Assembly (NCBI GenBank): GCA_008828725.1
Contig: MEHQ01004270.1
Location: 124,001-188,000 of the forward strand
Direction of reading: 5' to 3'
DNA length: 64,000 nt
DNA from: Saccharina japonica
Taxonomy: Eukaryota; Sar; Phaeophyceae; Laminariales; Laminariaceae
Part shown: piece by piece, positions 25,501 through 29,302 of the stretch
Layout: every line of letters begins with the position of its first letter
How positions within the stretch are numbered: position 1 is the stretch's first letter
Notes under the pieces: model-generated
The model's input: the letters and a program-made list of their open reading frames with translations, nothing else
Databases searched by the model: none
What the model was told of the DNA's origin: nothing
Position numbers and translations under genes: made by a program

Positions 25501-26187
25501 CTAACAGTGTATGCAGATCTTCCGCAACATATGATAGCATAAAATGTACGGTAGGATGATAGCGTAAGATGTACCGCTGTAGGAGGCGTGCTGCGGTAGG
25601 GGTTAGCACCTGAATATGTTTAGGTTTTTCGCATGGTGCTGCTCCATATGGTGCGCGATACGCCGTGTTCGTAAACGCTTGGCAACGATGCAGCCGTCAT
25701 TTAGGTGTTTCACTACAGTACATGTATAGCATACTCAAGCCGCACAAGGGTTATAGGTAAAATAAACTTTCAACAATGATGCTTAAGATAAAAACAATGA
25801 CAGCCAACACTACTGTAGCATCGTGGTCGGTTCCCGTGTGCCCCTGGTAGAGCACACATACACACCAGGTTTTGCTGCCCTAAACATGATTGCCTCACCT
25901 GTGTTTAGAAGACGGGTCCAAAACACGCCTCCACTCCAACAAAACTGTTGGGGGCGTTGTGTTCCCCTTGATGTGACATTTGCCAGGGCGCCGTGATGGG
26001 CATAGACGTTGTCGGCGAGGACACCGTCGATACGCTCCTAGGGCCAAACAAGAAGAAGGGGCGACAGAACGCTTCGCTTGAAGACGGTGCCGGTGTCAAC
26101 TCCCAGCCCGAGGAAGAACGGCCAGCCTGGGACAATACACCCGTCGACATGGAAGCATGTATCGACAGCCACACCAACGCCAGGTAA
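295..26187 (+). CDS. Cys-rich multi-pass membrane protein, 15 exons, 5' partial
   Basis: I rebuilt this gene from exons at 295-402, 1979-2048, 6558-6706, 9320-10148, 12359-12381, 14453-14592, 15167-15749, 16590-16673, 17630-17762, 19781-19893, 20255-20347, 21626-21729, 22382-22445, 24286-24474 and 25987-26187. Every intron ends in AG and all but one start with GT. The phases agree at each junction, giving 960 codons plus a stop. The product has an N-terminal Cys-rich extracellular part (exons 1-3), one membrane helix (exon 3), a long Ser/Gly/Asn-rich loop (exon 4), then about eight hydrophobic segments (exons 6-14). The order of motifs (PVETGFWR, CAVCASGYG, KLKIVIVVWQI, YPPIYEKFLSII, SYLRADPRIEC, FLYPLGIPA) matches, from memory, stramenopile membrane proteins with GCC2/GCC3 (ephrin-receptor-like) domains. 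The ligand and function are unknown. The start lies left of the window. The 3' end is less certain: exon 14 could read on to a stop at 24484-24486. Confidence 0.82.
794..872 (+). mobile_element. TTAA-target miniature element (type 1)
   Basis: The 79-bp insert sits between TTAA at 790-793 and TTAA at 873-876, begins GCCCTTAAGAACTGGTCCC and ends GTTCTGAAAGG. A related copy is at 28724-28804. The TTAA target and CCC/GGG ends resemble piggyBac-type miniature elements. Confidence 0.65.
877..969 (+). mobile_element. TTAA-target miniature element (type 2)
   Basis: The 93-bp element starts CCCCTAAG and ends ACTACTAAAAGGG. The left TTAA is shared with its neighbour and the right one has decayed to TGTA. 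It matches the better-preserved copy at 40859-40946. Confidence 0.7.
1979..2048 (+). CDS. Exon 2: Cys-rich segment
   Basis: This 70-nt exon is entered in phase 0 after a TTTTTTAG acceptor and left in phase 1 through GTGAGC. It encodes DACKGG, then EYCNDGYKGP. Joined to exon 3 it gives GYKGPECAVCASGYG, the usual Cys-rich run before the first membrane helix. That cross-exon continuity supports both splice sites. Confidence 0.82.
2263..2435. mobile_element. Small TIR element (CAG...CTG ends)
   Basis: Its ends pair as inverted repeats around GGACACCYAATAAGAAAC. The right half, including CCCAGCCTGG, recurs at 29233-29302. It is about 173 bp, noncoding, in intron 2. Confidence 0.6.
2900..3520 (+). 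repeat. Degenerate tandem repeat, T-rich
   Basis: Several units share TTTGTTGGATGAAAAGAAA, then GCGGTGCTGATTCTACCTCC, then a ...TACATATGCTCTGC... box (near 3055, 3145, 3245 and 3425). Unit length varies and divergence is high. Confidence 0.5.
3827..4195 (+). mobile_element. TRIM: miniature LTR element, 73-bp LTRs
   Basis: Identical 73-bp direct repeats lie at 3827-3899 and 4123-4195. They begin TGTTATAAGG and end CCCTAACA (TG...CA form). A purine tract (AGGGGGGGAGAG) sits directly before the right LTR. The 4-bp CAAG flanks both sides (3823-3826, 4196-4199). The 223-bp interior has no reading frame. Next to the left LTR is TGGCGTCGACGGC, a possible primer-binding site. At about 3937-3960 is GTGAGTTCGAATCTCACC, which folds like a tRNA T-arm. 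Confidence 0.85.
4581..4890 (+). repeat. Diverged direct repeat pair
   Basis: About 55 bases beginning ACGCAGCTCGCAAAG and ending CACAGCTGACG at 4581-4636 recur, diverged, at 4825-4878. A shorter match is near 1808. All are inside introns. Confidence 0.45.
5374..5622 (+). mobile_element. Family A element with ACTA target duplication
   Basis: The 249-bp copy starts GACGCATGCTACGATAGAGG and ends CTCTACCGTAGCATGCGTC, with ACTA on both sides (5370-5373, 5623-5626). The interior carries GAGCTCCTCACTTAAGGAGC and GCTGCCGGATGAG. No reading frame; it is a non-autonomous DNA-transposon-like element. Confidence 0.85.
5671..5801. mobile_element. Small fold-back element
   Basis: CAGTTAAGAATATCTTATTT at the left is the inverse of AATTCTTAACTG at the right, with GGCTGGA/TCCAGCC further in. 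About 131 bp, noncoding. Confidence 0.55.
6558..6706 (+). CDS. Exon 3: last Cys-rich motif and first membrane helix
   Basis: The acceptor is TATGTAG and the donor is GTGAGG. Two nucleotides complete the codon split from exon 2, followed by 49 codons. The exon encodes ECAVCASGYGRG and ECHRC, followed by an uninterrupted hydrophobic stretch of about 23 residues (from MYSILAIV to VVYL), which is the first membrane helix. Confidence 0.82.
7686..7940 (+). mobile_element. Family A element with TGCA target duplication
   Basis: It starts GACACATGCTACGATAGAGG, ends CTCTACCGTACCACGCGTC, and is flanked by TGCA at 7682-7685 and 7941-7944. The interior matches other copies. Confidence 0.85.
8347..8450. 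mobile_element. Family B element
   Basis: This short element has inverted ends around GGGGGACCATAGTAAATAG and CTATTTACTATGGTCCTCCG. The middle has GTATTGGTTTTTGTGTGTAC, shared with the other family B copies. Confidence 0.75.
8546..8799 (-). mobile_element. Family A element, reverse orientation
   Basis: It begins GACGCGTGCGACGGTAGAGG and ends CTCTATCGTGGCATGCGTC, with a typical interior. Flanks CGGT/CGCG are an imperfect 4-bp duplication. Confidence 0.8.
9320..10148 (+). CDS. Exon 4: long low-complexity loop ending at the conserved KLKIV motif
   Basis: The acceptor is CACCAG, phase 0, and reading IGGRGAVSSTVAS directly continues exon 3. The middle is rich in Ser, Gly, Asn, Thr and Arg, including SSGGSSSSSNNN from an AGC/AAC microsatellite. 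It ends with LPLSKLKIVI, which in this family leads into the next conserved block. The exon ends in phase 1 at ATAG followed by GCAAGC, a GC-type donor that matches the GC-AG consensus. Without splicing the frame stays open to a stop inside a family A element near 10290. Confidence 0.75.
10255..10506 (-). mobile_element. Family A element, degenerate
   Basis: The ends GACGCGTGCTACGATAGAGC and CCGTACGTAGCAAGCGTC are recognisable and the interior is diverged. It begins about 107 bases after the exon 4 donor and supplies the stop codon if intron 4 is retained. Confidence 0.7.
12359..12381 (+). CDS. Exon 5: 23-nt microexon
   Basis: The microexon lies between a GGACAG acceptor and a GTGAGT donor. 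It supplies two bases that complete a codon, then seven codons reading VWQISAA. Joined to its neighbours it restores KLKIVIVVWQI followed by FSNITSVGYPP, the unbroken family motif; without it the frame between exons 4 and 6 does not match. It was found by searching the intron for the missing VWQ motif, so RNA support would be needed for proof. Confidence 0.7.
12721..12975 (-). mobile_element. Family A element, degenerate
   Basis: Left end GACGTGTGCTACGATAGAGA, right end CCTCTATCGTAGCATGCTTC, with GAGCTCTTCAACTGAGGAGC inside. It lies in intron 5. Confidence 0.7.
13262..13450 (+). mobile_element. SINE S copy, 5' truncated
   Basis: The 3' body of SINE family S is present (GTAGTGGGGGAGGAGGGAG, GAGGAGCCTACTTTGTGACC, ATCTGAGTTACAACTAGG). 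It ends GAAGATAATAAATGGGATGG plus an A-rich tail. The tRNA-like head is missing. Confidence 0.7.
14453..14592 (+). CDS. Exon 6: conserved membrane block
   Basis: The acceptor is GTGAACAG (phase 0) and the donor GTGAGTAG (phase 2). It encodes FSNITSVGYPPIYEKFLSII, the hydrophobic segment VFSLDLAWILSAACL, then EVNFYDKL. The order of a YP.IYE.FLS motif, a helix and NFY.KLL is characteristic of this protein family. Confidence 0.83.
15167..15749 (+). CDS. Exon 7: membrane helix followed by a long variable loop
   Basis: One base after the AAATAG acceptor completes the Leu codon split at exon 6, giving DKLLMVTIGPLIVLGLLGVTF, a membrane helix. About 165 Ser/Thr/Gly/Pro-rich residues without recognisable domains follow. 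Exit is phase 0 at GAGCAG followed by GTGGGT. In family members I recall, the equivalent loop is much shorter, so this is a lineage-specific expansion or fast-evolving linker. Confidence 0.78.
16145..16436 (-). mobile_element. Family A remnant, strongly diverged
   Basis: The left part has GGATAGCACTTTTTGTCGG and the right end TGGTAGCATGCATC. The middle keeps the CCCCAACATCGT motif. It lies in intron 7. Confidence 0.45.
16500..16550 (+). repeat. GCT microsatellite before exon 8
   Basis: A TTGCTGCTGTCGCTGCTGCT run, about 15 triplets, followed by a C tract. It is intronic, 40 bases upstream of the exon 8 acceptor. Confidence 0.8.
16590..16673 (+). CDS. Exon 8: membrane helix
   Basis: Twenty-eight codons follow the acceptor CTGCTCAG. 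They encode FARHTTMTLILLYLVYSQVS followed by TVV. The donor is GTGAGA at 16674; using the overlapping GTGGTG three bases earlier would only drop one Val. Joined to exon 9 it reads VSTV(V)FQTFSC, the expected family motif. Confidence 0.78.
16728..17190 (+). repeat. Minisatellite of about 62-bp units
   Basis: Seven to eight degenerate units share AGNGGTTCCAA, TTGTGTGTARTCGAAA and GAGTGGAGCCAACGA. It lies in intron 8, just after the exon 8 donor. Confidence 0.65.
17339..17397 (+). pseudogene. Truncated duplicate of exon 9 with its acceptor
   Basis: After a CTCCTTCAG acceptor the sequence repeats exon 9 (VFQTFSCQGF, then a diverged stretch, then KSYLR). It breaks off where a degenerate family A element begins. 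It has no donor and no second half, so it is probably a dead exon, although its first 34 bases are identical to the active exon. Confidence 0.7.
17398..17603 (-). mobile_element. Family A remnant at the truncated exon copy
   Basis: Recognisable by GTTTTGGCTGAAACAGTTTC, GAGCTCCTCAAGTGAGGAAG and the right end CTCTACTCGTAGCATGC. It starts exactly where the duplicated exon 9 copy stops. Confidence 0.6.
17630..17762 (+). CDS. Exon 9: VFQTFSC / SYLRADPRIEC block
   Basis: The acceptor is CCCCCTGCAG and the donor GTGAGT, phase 1. It encodes VFQTFSCQGF, SYLRADPRIEC and the start of the next helix (YAAIMIFL). The split codon T/AC gives FLYPLGIPA with exon 10. A truncated, diverged copy of the first half of this exon lies at 17339-17397. 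Confidence 0.85.
19232..19502 (+). mobile_element. Family A element
   Basis: Left end GACGCATGCTACGGTAG with an internal 11-bp duplication (CATGCAGG), right end CCTCTATCGTAGCACGCGTC. Flanks GCCT/GCCC are a near 4-bp duplication. Confidence 0.75.
19781..19893 (+). CDS. Exon 10: FLYPLGIPA helix and SINPP motif
   Basis: The acceptor is GCGTACAG, with AC completing the split Tyr codon. The donor is GTAAGC in phase 0. It encodes PLGIPAAFYFLLSRQGSSIN followed by PPTDKTVKEL. The join FLY plus PLGIPA reproduces a family motif exactly. Confidence 0.84.
20040..20145 (+). pseudogene. Partial tandem duplicate of exon 11 and its upstream intron
   Basis: The stretch from GGCAGCGCGAGAAGACCAGG onward aligns with the start of exon 11, about 165 bases downstream, and similarity extends into the intron before it. 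It lacks the FLWNAYYP part. It is a broken exon copy, the second such case in this gene. Confidence 0.55.
20255..20347 (+). CDS. Exon 11: SFLWNAYYPNRYYFE block
   Basis: The acceptor is GCTGACAG (phase 0) and the donor GTGAAC (phase 0). The 31 codons read REKIKQRSKNLSIAPTSFLW followed by NAYYPNRYYFE. They join directly to VFECLRR in exon 12. A diverged tandem copy of the first half, including the acceptor, is present at 20083-20140. Confidence 0.8.
20969..21215 (+). mobile_element. Family A element (left of a tail-to-tail pair)
   Basis: Left end GACGCATGCTACGATATAGG, right end CCTCTACCGTAGCACGTGT. Internal sequence agrees well with the copies at 5374 and 58800. Confidence 0.8.
21250..21521 (-). 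mobile_element. Family A element (right of a tail-to-tail pair)
   Basis: Left end GACGTGTGCTACGGTAGAGG, right end CCTCTACCGTGTAGCATGCGTC. The interior is diverged from the neighbouring copy, so the pair arose from two insertions, not from one inverted duplication. Confidence 0.7.
21626..21729 (+). CDS. Exon 12: two membrane helices
   Basis: The acceptor is GCGTCAG (phase 0) and the donor GTACGG (phase 2). It encodes VFECLRRLVLTGLLVFLVP, then a polar turn and VAFSCVFAFV. The VFEC.RR...TG pattern is a strong family landmark. Confidence 0.85.
22382..22445 (+). CDS. Exon 13: ELQRPHIDALE linker
   Basis: After CCCTGCAG, one base completes a Ser codon, followed by 21 codons (LLAFELQRPHIDALEVHLYR then A). 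The donor is GTGAGC. It is short but continuous in frame and motif with exons 12 and 14. Confidence 0.82.
22794..22907. mobile_element. Family B element 1 of a cluster
   Basis: Inverted ends ACGGAGGACCATAGTAAAC and CTATTTACTATGGTTCTCCG. It directly abuts the next copy. Confidence 0.75.
22911..23014. mobile_element. Family B element 2 of a cluster
   Basis: Starts TACGGGGAACCATAGTAAAC and ends TTTACTATTGTCCCCCGC. Only three bases separate it from the preceding copy. Confidence 0.7.
23072..23191. mobile_element. Family B element 3 of a cluster
   Basis: A diverged copy recognised by ACGGGGGAGCATGGTTGATA, CACAAAAACCTATATATTT and CTATTTTCTATGGCCCTCC. Confidence 0.6.
23572..23949 (-). mobile_element. 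Family A element split by a family B element
   Basis: The left end (GCGTGCTACGATAGACATAG) and right part (GAGCTCCTCAAGAGAAACGC to GCGTTGCAAGCGTC) are family A. A complete family B element sits between them at 23773-23880. Confidence 0.65.
23773..23880. mobile_element. Family B element nested in family A
   Basis: TACGGAGGACCATAGTAAAC at left and CTATTTACTATGGTCCCCTG at right. The family A sequence resumes on both sides. Confidence 0.75.
24286..24474 (+). CDS. Exon 14: last two membrane helices
   Basis: The acceptor is AACAAAG, phase 0. It encodes GCLVIFFTNFLALMIKAEV, an acidic turn, then IYSVVLIMVNVMFFLSIWW and a basic tail (TIKATFSRRGFQ). The GTTCGG donor at 24475 is weak. If it is not used, the protein ends four codons later at TGA 24484-24486. 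Confidence 0.78.
24515..24636. mobile_element. Family B element
   Basis: Ends TTTTACGGGGGAGCATAGC and CTATTTACTGTGGTATGG. It lies directly downstream of the exon 14 splice/stop region, so it may sit in the 3' UTR if exon 14 is terminal. Confidence 0.7.
24889..24975. mobile_element. Family B element, right end lost
   Basis: ATGCGGAGGACCATAGTAAA is intact at the left. The right arm is cut after GGTCCTACTTAATATG, where C-rich sequence and the family D copy begin. Confidence 0.65.
24982..25505 (+). repeat. Family D repeat, long copy
   Basis: The element starts with a TATATTTATAGG box and contains a T-run near 25080. It ends with GACATGAGTACACCCC, here without a long C tail. It is nearly identical to the copy at 59752-60311 over about 500 bases, so the duplication is recent. 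It abuts the broken end of a family B element at 24975. It has no significant reading frame, and its class is unknown. Confidence 0.75.
25500..25985. other. Intron stretch with little structure
   Basis: Beyond a 27-bp near tandem duplication at 25515-25572 (GATAGCRTAARATGTACSG) I see no coding sequence or element in this intron 14 segment. Confidence 0.5.
25987..26187 (+). CDS. Exon 15: acidic cytoplasmic tail with stop (tentative)
   Basis: The acceptor is TTTGCCAG, phase 0. Sixty-six codons, rich in Asp/Glu/Gly/Asn, read GAVMGIDVVGEDTVDTLLG at the start and end at TAA 26185-26187. A possible GTAACG donor overlaps the stop. There is no strong homology; placement rests on phase, an uninterrupted frame and position. 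Confidence 0.5.
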   Translation, partial: GAVMGIDVVGEDTVDTLLGPNKKKGRQNASLEDGAGVNSQPEEERPAWDNTPVDMEACIDSHTNAR

Positions 26188-26207
26188 CGATATTGCTCGT
26201 TGTGCTT

Positions 26208-26300
26208 CAAGGTATCCGCGCTTGCTCGTACGCTTCGAGGCATCCGCGCTTGCTCGTACGCTTCGGGGTATCCGCGCTTGCTCGTATGCTTCGAGGTACC
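26208..26300 (+). repeat. 30-bp tandem repeat, three copies
   Basis: Three units of GGTATCCGCGCTTGCTCGTA plus CGCTTCGAG, with one or two differences each, begin about 20 bases after the proposed stop codon of exon 15 and end at a family A element. Confidence 0.85.
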
Positions 26301-26301
26301 G

Positions 26302-26551
26302 GACGCGTGGTACGGTAGAGGTAGCAGTTTTTGGCTGAATCGTTTTGTCAACGATCGGGCTCCTTAACCCACAATCGTCCGACTTTCGTTTTCGCGACGA
26401 CTAATTTGATAGAGTATACTTCGGTCATGCGATTTCTCACCCGGCAGCACTTTCATTTTCCTCCAAAAGCATTTGTTTTCGGTGAGGTATGACGCTCCTT
26501 AAGTGAGGAGCTCAGACAAAAACACGGTGCACCTCTATCGTAGCATGCGTC
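26302..26551 (-). mobile_element. Family A element
   Basis: Left end GACGCGTGGTACGGTAGAGG, right end CCTCTATCGTAGCATGCGTC, interior typical. Flanks ACCG/ACCC are a near 4-bp duplication. Confidence 0.8.
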
Positions 26552-27334
26552 ACCCGCGCGTGCGCGCTGTTTGAGTCTTCCTCGGTCCAGACAAGGAGAG
26601 ACGTGATACCCATTTTCAGACCCAGGTACCGGCCCCGGTTGTGATAGAACGAAGGAGGGTACCCCGATGTTCTCTAGCGGGGGTACATGCCACCAAGTAG
26701 CGCGAGACGGGTCCTACAGTGGTAGCTGTTCGCTCAAAAACGGACTGTAGAGGAGCTGATTGCCGCAAGGAAGCGTACACAATGATTCCAGCGATGGTTA
26801 CCCGTATATATATAGGACTGAACTCCCGTTTCGGGGACACACTTCGAACTACAAGGCACAGTGTGTGTTTGTTTATACTGCGGTACTAAAAGGCTTAGAA
26901 GTGTATCGTCGCAACAAAACAACAGCGTTGTAAACCATAAAACGATTTGGTTTTTCAAATGCTTTTTTTTCGACGGTATTGGACAGCCTCCCTTGGGTTA
27001 AAAAAGCGCCGCCGGAGGTCAAACATCATTTCGCAAAAAGGGTGCTCTGCCGGTCGTAGCAACGGACCAGGAGCTCCAAACATATCACCTGCAAGCCAAC
27101 ACTTTTCAGAGCCTGCTTAATCACGCCAGCTGCGTAGCCCGATGAATCATCCGATGTTATCATGTTAAAACGACCTCAAAGAGTGAACTATAACGCGATA
27201 CCAACGTGTTGGGTAGCTCTTCGGTGGGAGAGCCCAGTCAGGCAGGAGCTTGCGTGTCCCATATTTTTACCCGCTTCCCTTACCGGGGCATGCATCTAAC
27301 CCGGACATTTCTCTCGCCCTGCGCCGCTCCACAG

Positions 27335-27403
27335 GTAGAAGAAGGCGCCGCACCTGCCGCGAATCGGTGGGTCACATGGGACGGATCGCCGGTTTCCACT
27401 TGA
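27335..27403 (+). CDS. Possible alternative terminal exon
   Basis: After a CGCTCCACAG acceptor the frame reads VEEGAAPAANRWVTWDGSPV, then ST and a stop. It could join exon 14 directly in phase 0 but not exon 15. It is an alternative last exon or a chance frame; only RNA data would decide. Confidence 0.25.
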   Translation, partial: VEEGAAPAANRWVTWDGSPVST

Positions 27404-27419
27404 CAGTAAAATTTATGTT

Positions 27420-27687
27420 GAGGACTGCGGGGGGTCCTTGATCTGTATGATTATAGGCGCACGTTGCCCGGGTGGGGGCCTTGTAGAGCCTACATGACGT
27501 AGTAGTGTTTTGTACTATAGAGATCTCGCACTCAACATCTAAAACTAATTTTTTAGGGCTGATGGGGTCCCTGATCTGTATGTTTACTGCTCACGTTGCC
27601 CCGGGTGGGAGCCTTGCAGTGTAGATGGGGTAACAATAGGTTTCCTGAGTAGGGGTTTGTGCTGTAGAGACATCGAAGTCAACATGT
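27420..27687 (+). repeat. Tandem duplication, unit about 135 bp
   Basis: GGGGTCCYTGATCTGTATG, CACGTTGCCC and GGGTGGGRGCCTTG occur in the same order in two adjacent units (27420-27555 and 27559-27687). Confidence 0.6.
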
Positions 27688-28054
27688 TATTACGGGAGGT
27701 TGATCCTTCCTACCGTTACACGCGGCCCATTCTACCCAAATTGAAGTACACTCGTGACCCAGGCGGGTCCAGTAAAGACGAGACGAGACGAGTGGTGCTA
27801 CTACTACTGTATGTATTTCTTCTATGCATGTACGTGTACGCGTAGTTCGTAGTTTGTACGCCGCCGAGGGGGGGATGCGACGAGAAATAAGATGCACGAG
27901 AGGGTAATAAAATGCAGACAGAGATTTTGGGGGGTTTCCCTGTTTGCCTGAATATATCCTTCGTATGGTGTGACCGGTTGGGCTCCTTGAGTGGGCAAGT
28001 ATCGGTTCGTGATTTTACTGTAGTCTGTAGTATAGACTGGTTCTGCGGTAGGGA

Positions 28055-28135
28055 GGGGGGGGGGGGGCGTACTCATTTGTTACTTGCCTTATTCATTTTA
28101 CCATTGACCACGCATCCCTTTCGAGGCGGTACGGT
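28055..28135 (-). pseudogene. LINE 3'-end scrap
   Basis: About 75 bases, including CATTTTACCATTGACCACGC, match the C-terminal coding end and start of the 3' region of the LINE at 41770-41885 (same orientation). It encodes the same KGCVVNGKM motif. It has neither the terminal inverted repeat nor upstream coding sequence. Confidence 0.6.
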
Positions 28136-28261
28136 GTGGGGGGTCGCTTTTACGTCCTTAGTTTTCAGTCACTTAGAGCCACTCGGGCTACCTCATACAT
28201 TTGCAGCCGCCTCAACACTAACGACACGAGATTGTTTGTTCTCGTACTCTACGCCAACATA

Positions 28262-28383
28262 ATATTACGGGGGGAACGCAGTATTCAGGACCAAATGTGC
28301 TTCGTAAAAAGAGGGAAATATATGTTTTATTCTGTGTACCGTGGGTCCTATTTATTAGTATTTACTATGGTCCCCCACAATAG
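28262..28383. mobile_element. Family B element
   Basis: Starts TTACGGGGGGAACGCAGTAT, ends TATTTACTATGGTCCCCCAC. The interior keeps AAATATATGTTTTATTCTGTG. Confidence 0.65.
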
Positions 28384-28650
28384 TACCAAGTTCGATGAGT
28401 GAGGTACAGTGGTACAGATCAACTGGTCCACGTGGCGTAACCGCCGTACGTAGTGAAAAGGGGAGTACCGTACAGTACGCGTAGTATACCCACAACGTAA
28501 CTCATCCCCTATGTTGATTTTACGGCAGGACTACTGTAGCGCATATATATACTGCAGGTATCTTGGTGGGGTTGCACGCACAAAAACACAAAGCCTTTTC
28601 GCAGTCGGGTTTCTGGCGGCAATACTAGTGGCGTACTGAGTCGCCTCGGT

Positions 28651-28992
28651 GACGCGTGCTGCGATAGAGGTGCTGTACCGTTTCTTGGCTGAAACGCTTG
28701 CAGAAATGTCGGGCTCCATATAACCCATTTCACAACTGAAAAAATCACTCCATAGTAACTCCAATAAAGTTTGTTCCTAAAAACGTGGGACCGGTTCTTA
28801 AGGGGTTAACCCAAGGTTGTGCAACTCTAAGTTTGGTGTTGCGGTAATGGTCGACGGGAGGTTCGTCGGGTATACTGTACACGTGTAGCACTTTTGTTTT
28901 CCTCCAACAAAGTGTTTTCGTGGGGGGTATAGAGCTCCTGGAGTGACCCCCCTCAGCAAATACACGGTGCATGTCTACCTGTCGTAGCATGC
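28651..28992 (-). mobile_element. Family A element with nested TTAA element
   Basis: Ends GACGCGTGCTGCGATAGAGG and CTGTCGTAGCATGC. After GGGCTCC it is interrupted at the same internal TTAA site used in the copy at 618-1028. Confidence 0.75.
28724..28804 (-). mobile_element. TTAA-target miniature element (type 1), nested
   Basis: In reverse complement it begins CCCCTTAAGAACCGGTCCC and ends TTGTGAAATGGG. TTAA is intact at 28805-28808 and decayed to TATAA on the other side. Confidence 0.65.
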
Positions 28993-29232
28993 CTGATGCT
29001 CGGAGCTCTGAAACGAAGGCACATGTATCTCTCCACCGTGAGCTCCGCTTGAGACTGTGACCCGTCGTCCATGATGGTCAATAGATCAACCTTGAACGAA
29101 GGTGGTAGAAGCAGAAGGAGTTGTTGATGCAGGTTTCCATAATCCATCGGGCTAAAAAAACTATCGGGCAGGGACTCGTGAGGGCGGTTGGGGGGAGGGT
29201 ACTGTAGTGTACAGTTGAAATGACCCTATCGC

Positions 29233-29302
29233 AAATATGAAACCCAGCCTGGGCCAGCTTTCCTGACAGGCTTCTTATTACAGTAGGTGTCCTGTACTGT
29301 TG
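29233..29302 (+). repeat. Fragment of the 2263 TIR element
   Basis: GAAACCCAGCCTGGGCCAGC to TAGGTGTCCTGTACTG repeats the right half of the element at 2263-2435. Confidence 0.55.

Larger units (their letters stand above)
26552..28260. other. Gene-poor stretch
   Basis: Apart from the possible terminal exon at 27335, the tandem pair at 27420-27687 and a LINE scrap at 28055-28135, I see no supported gene. A G tract of about 14 bases lies at 28052-28067. Confidence 0.5.
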
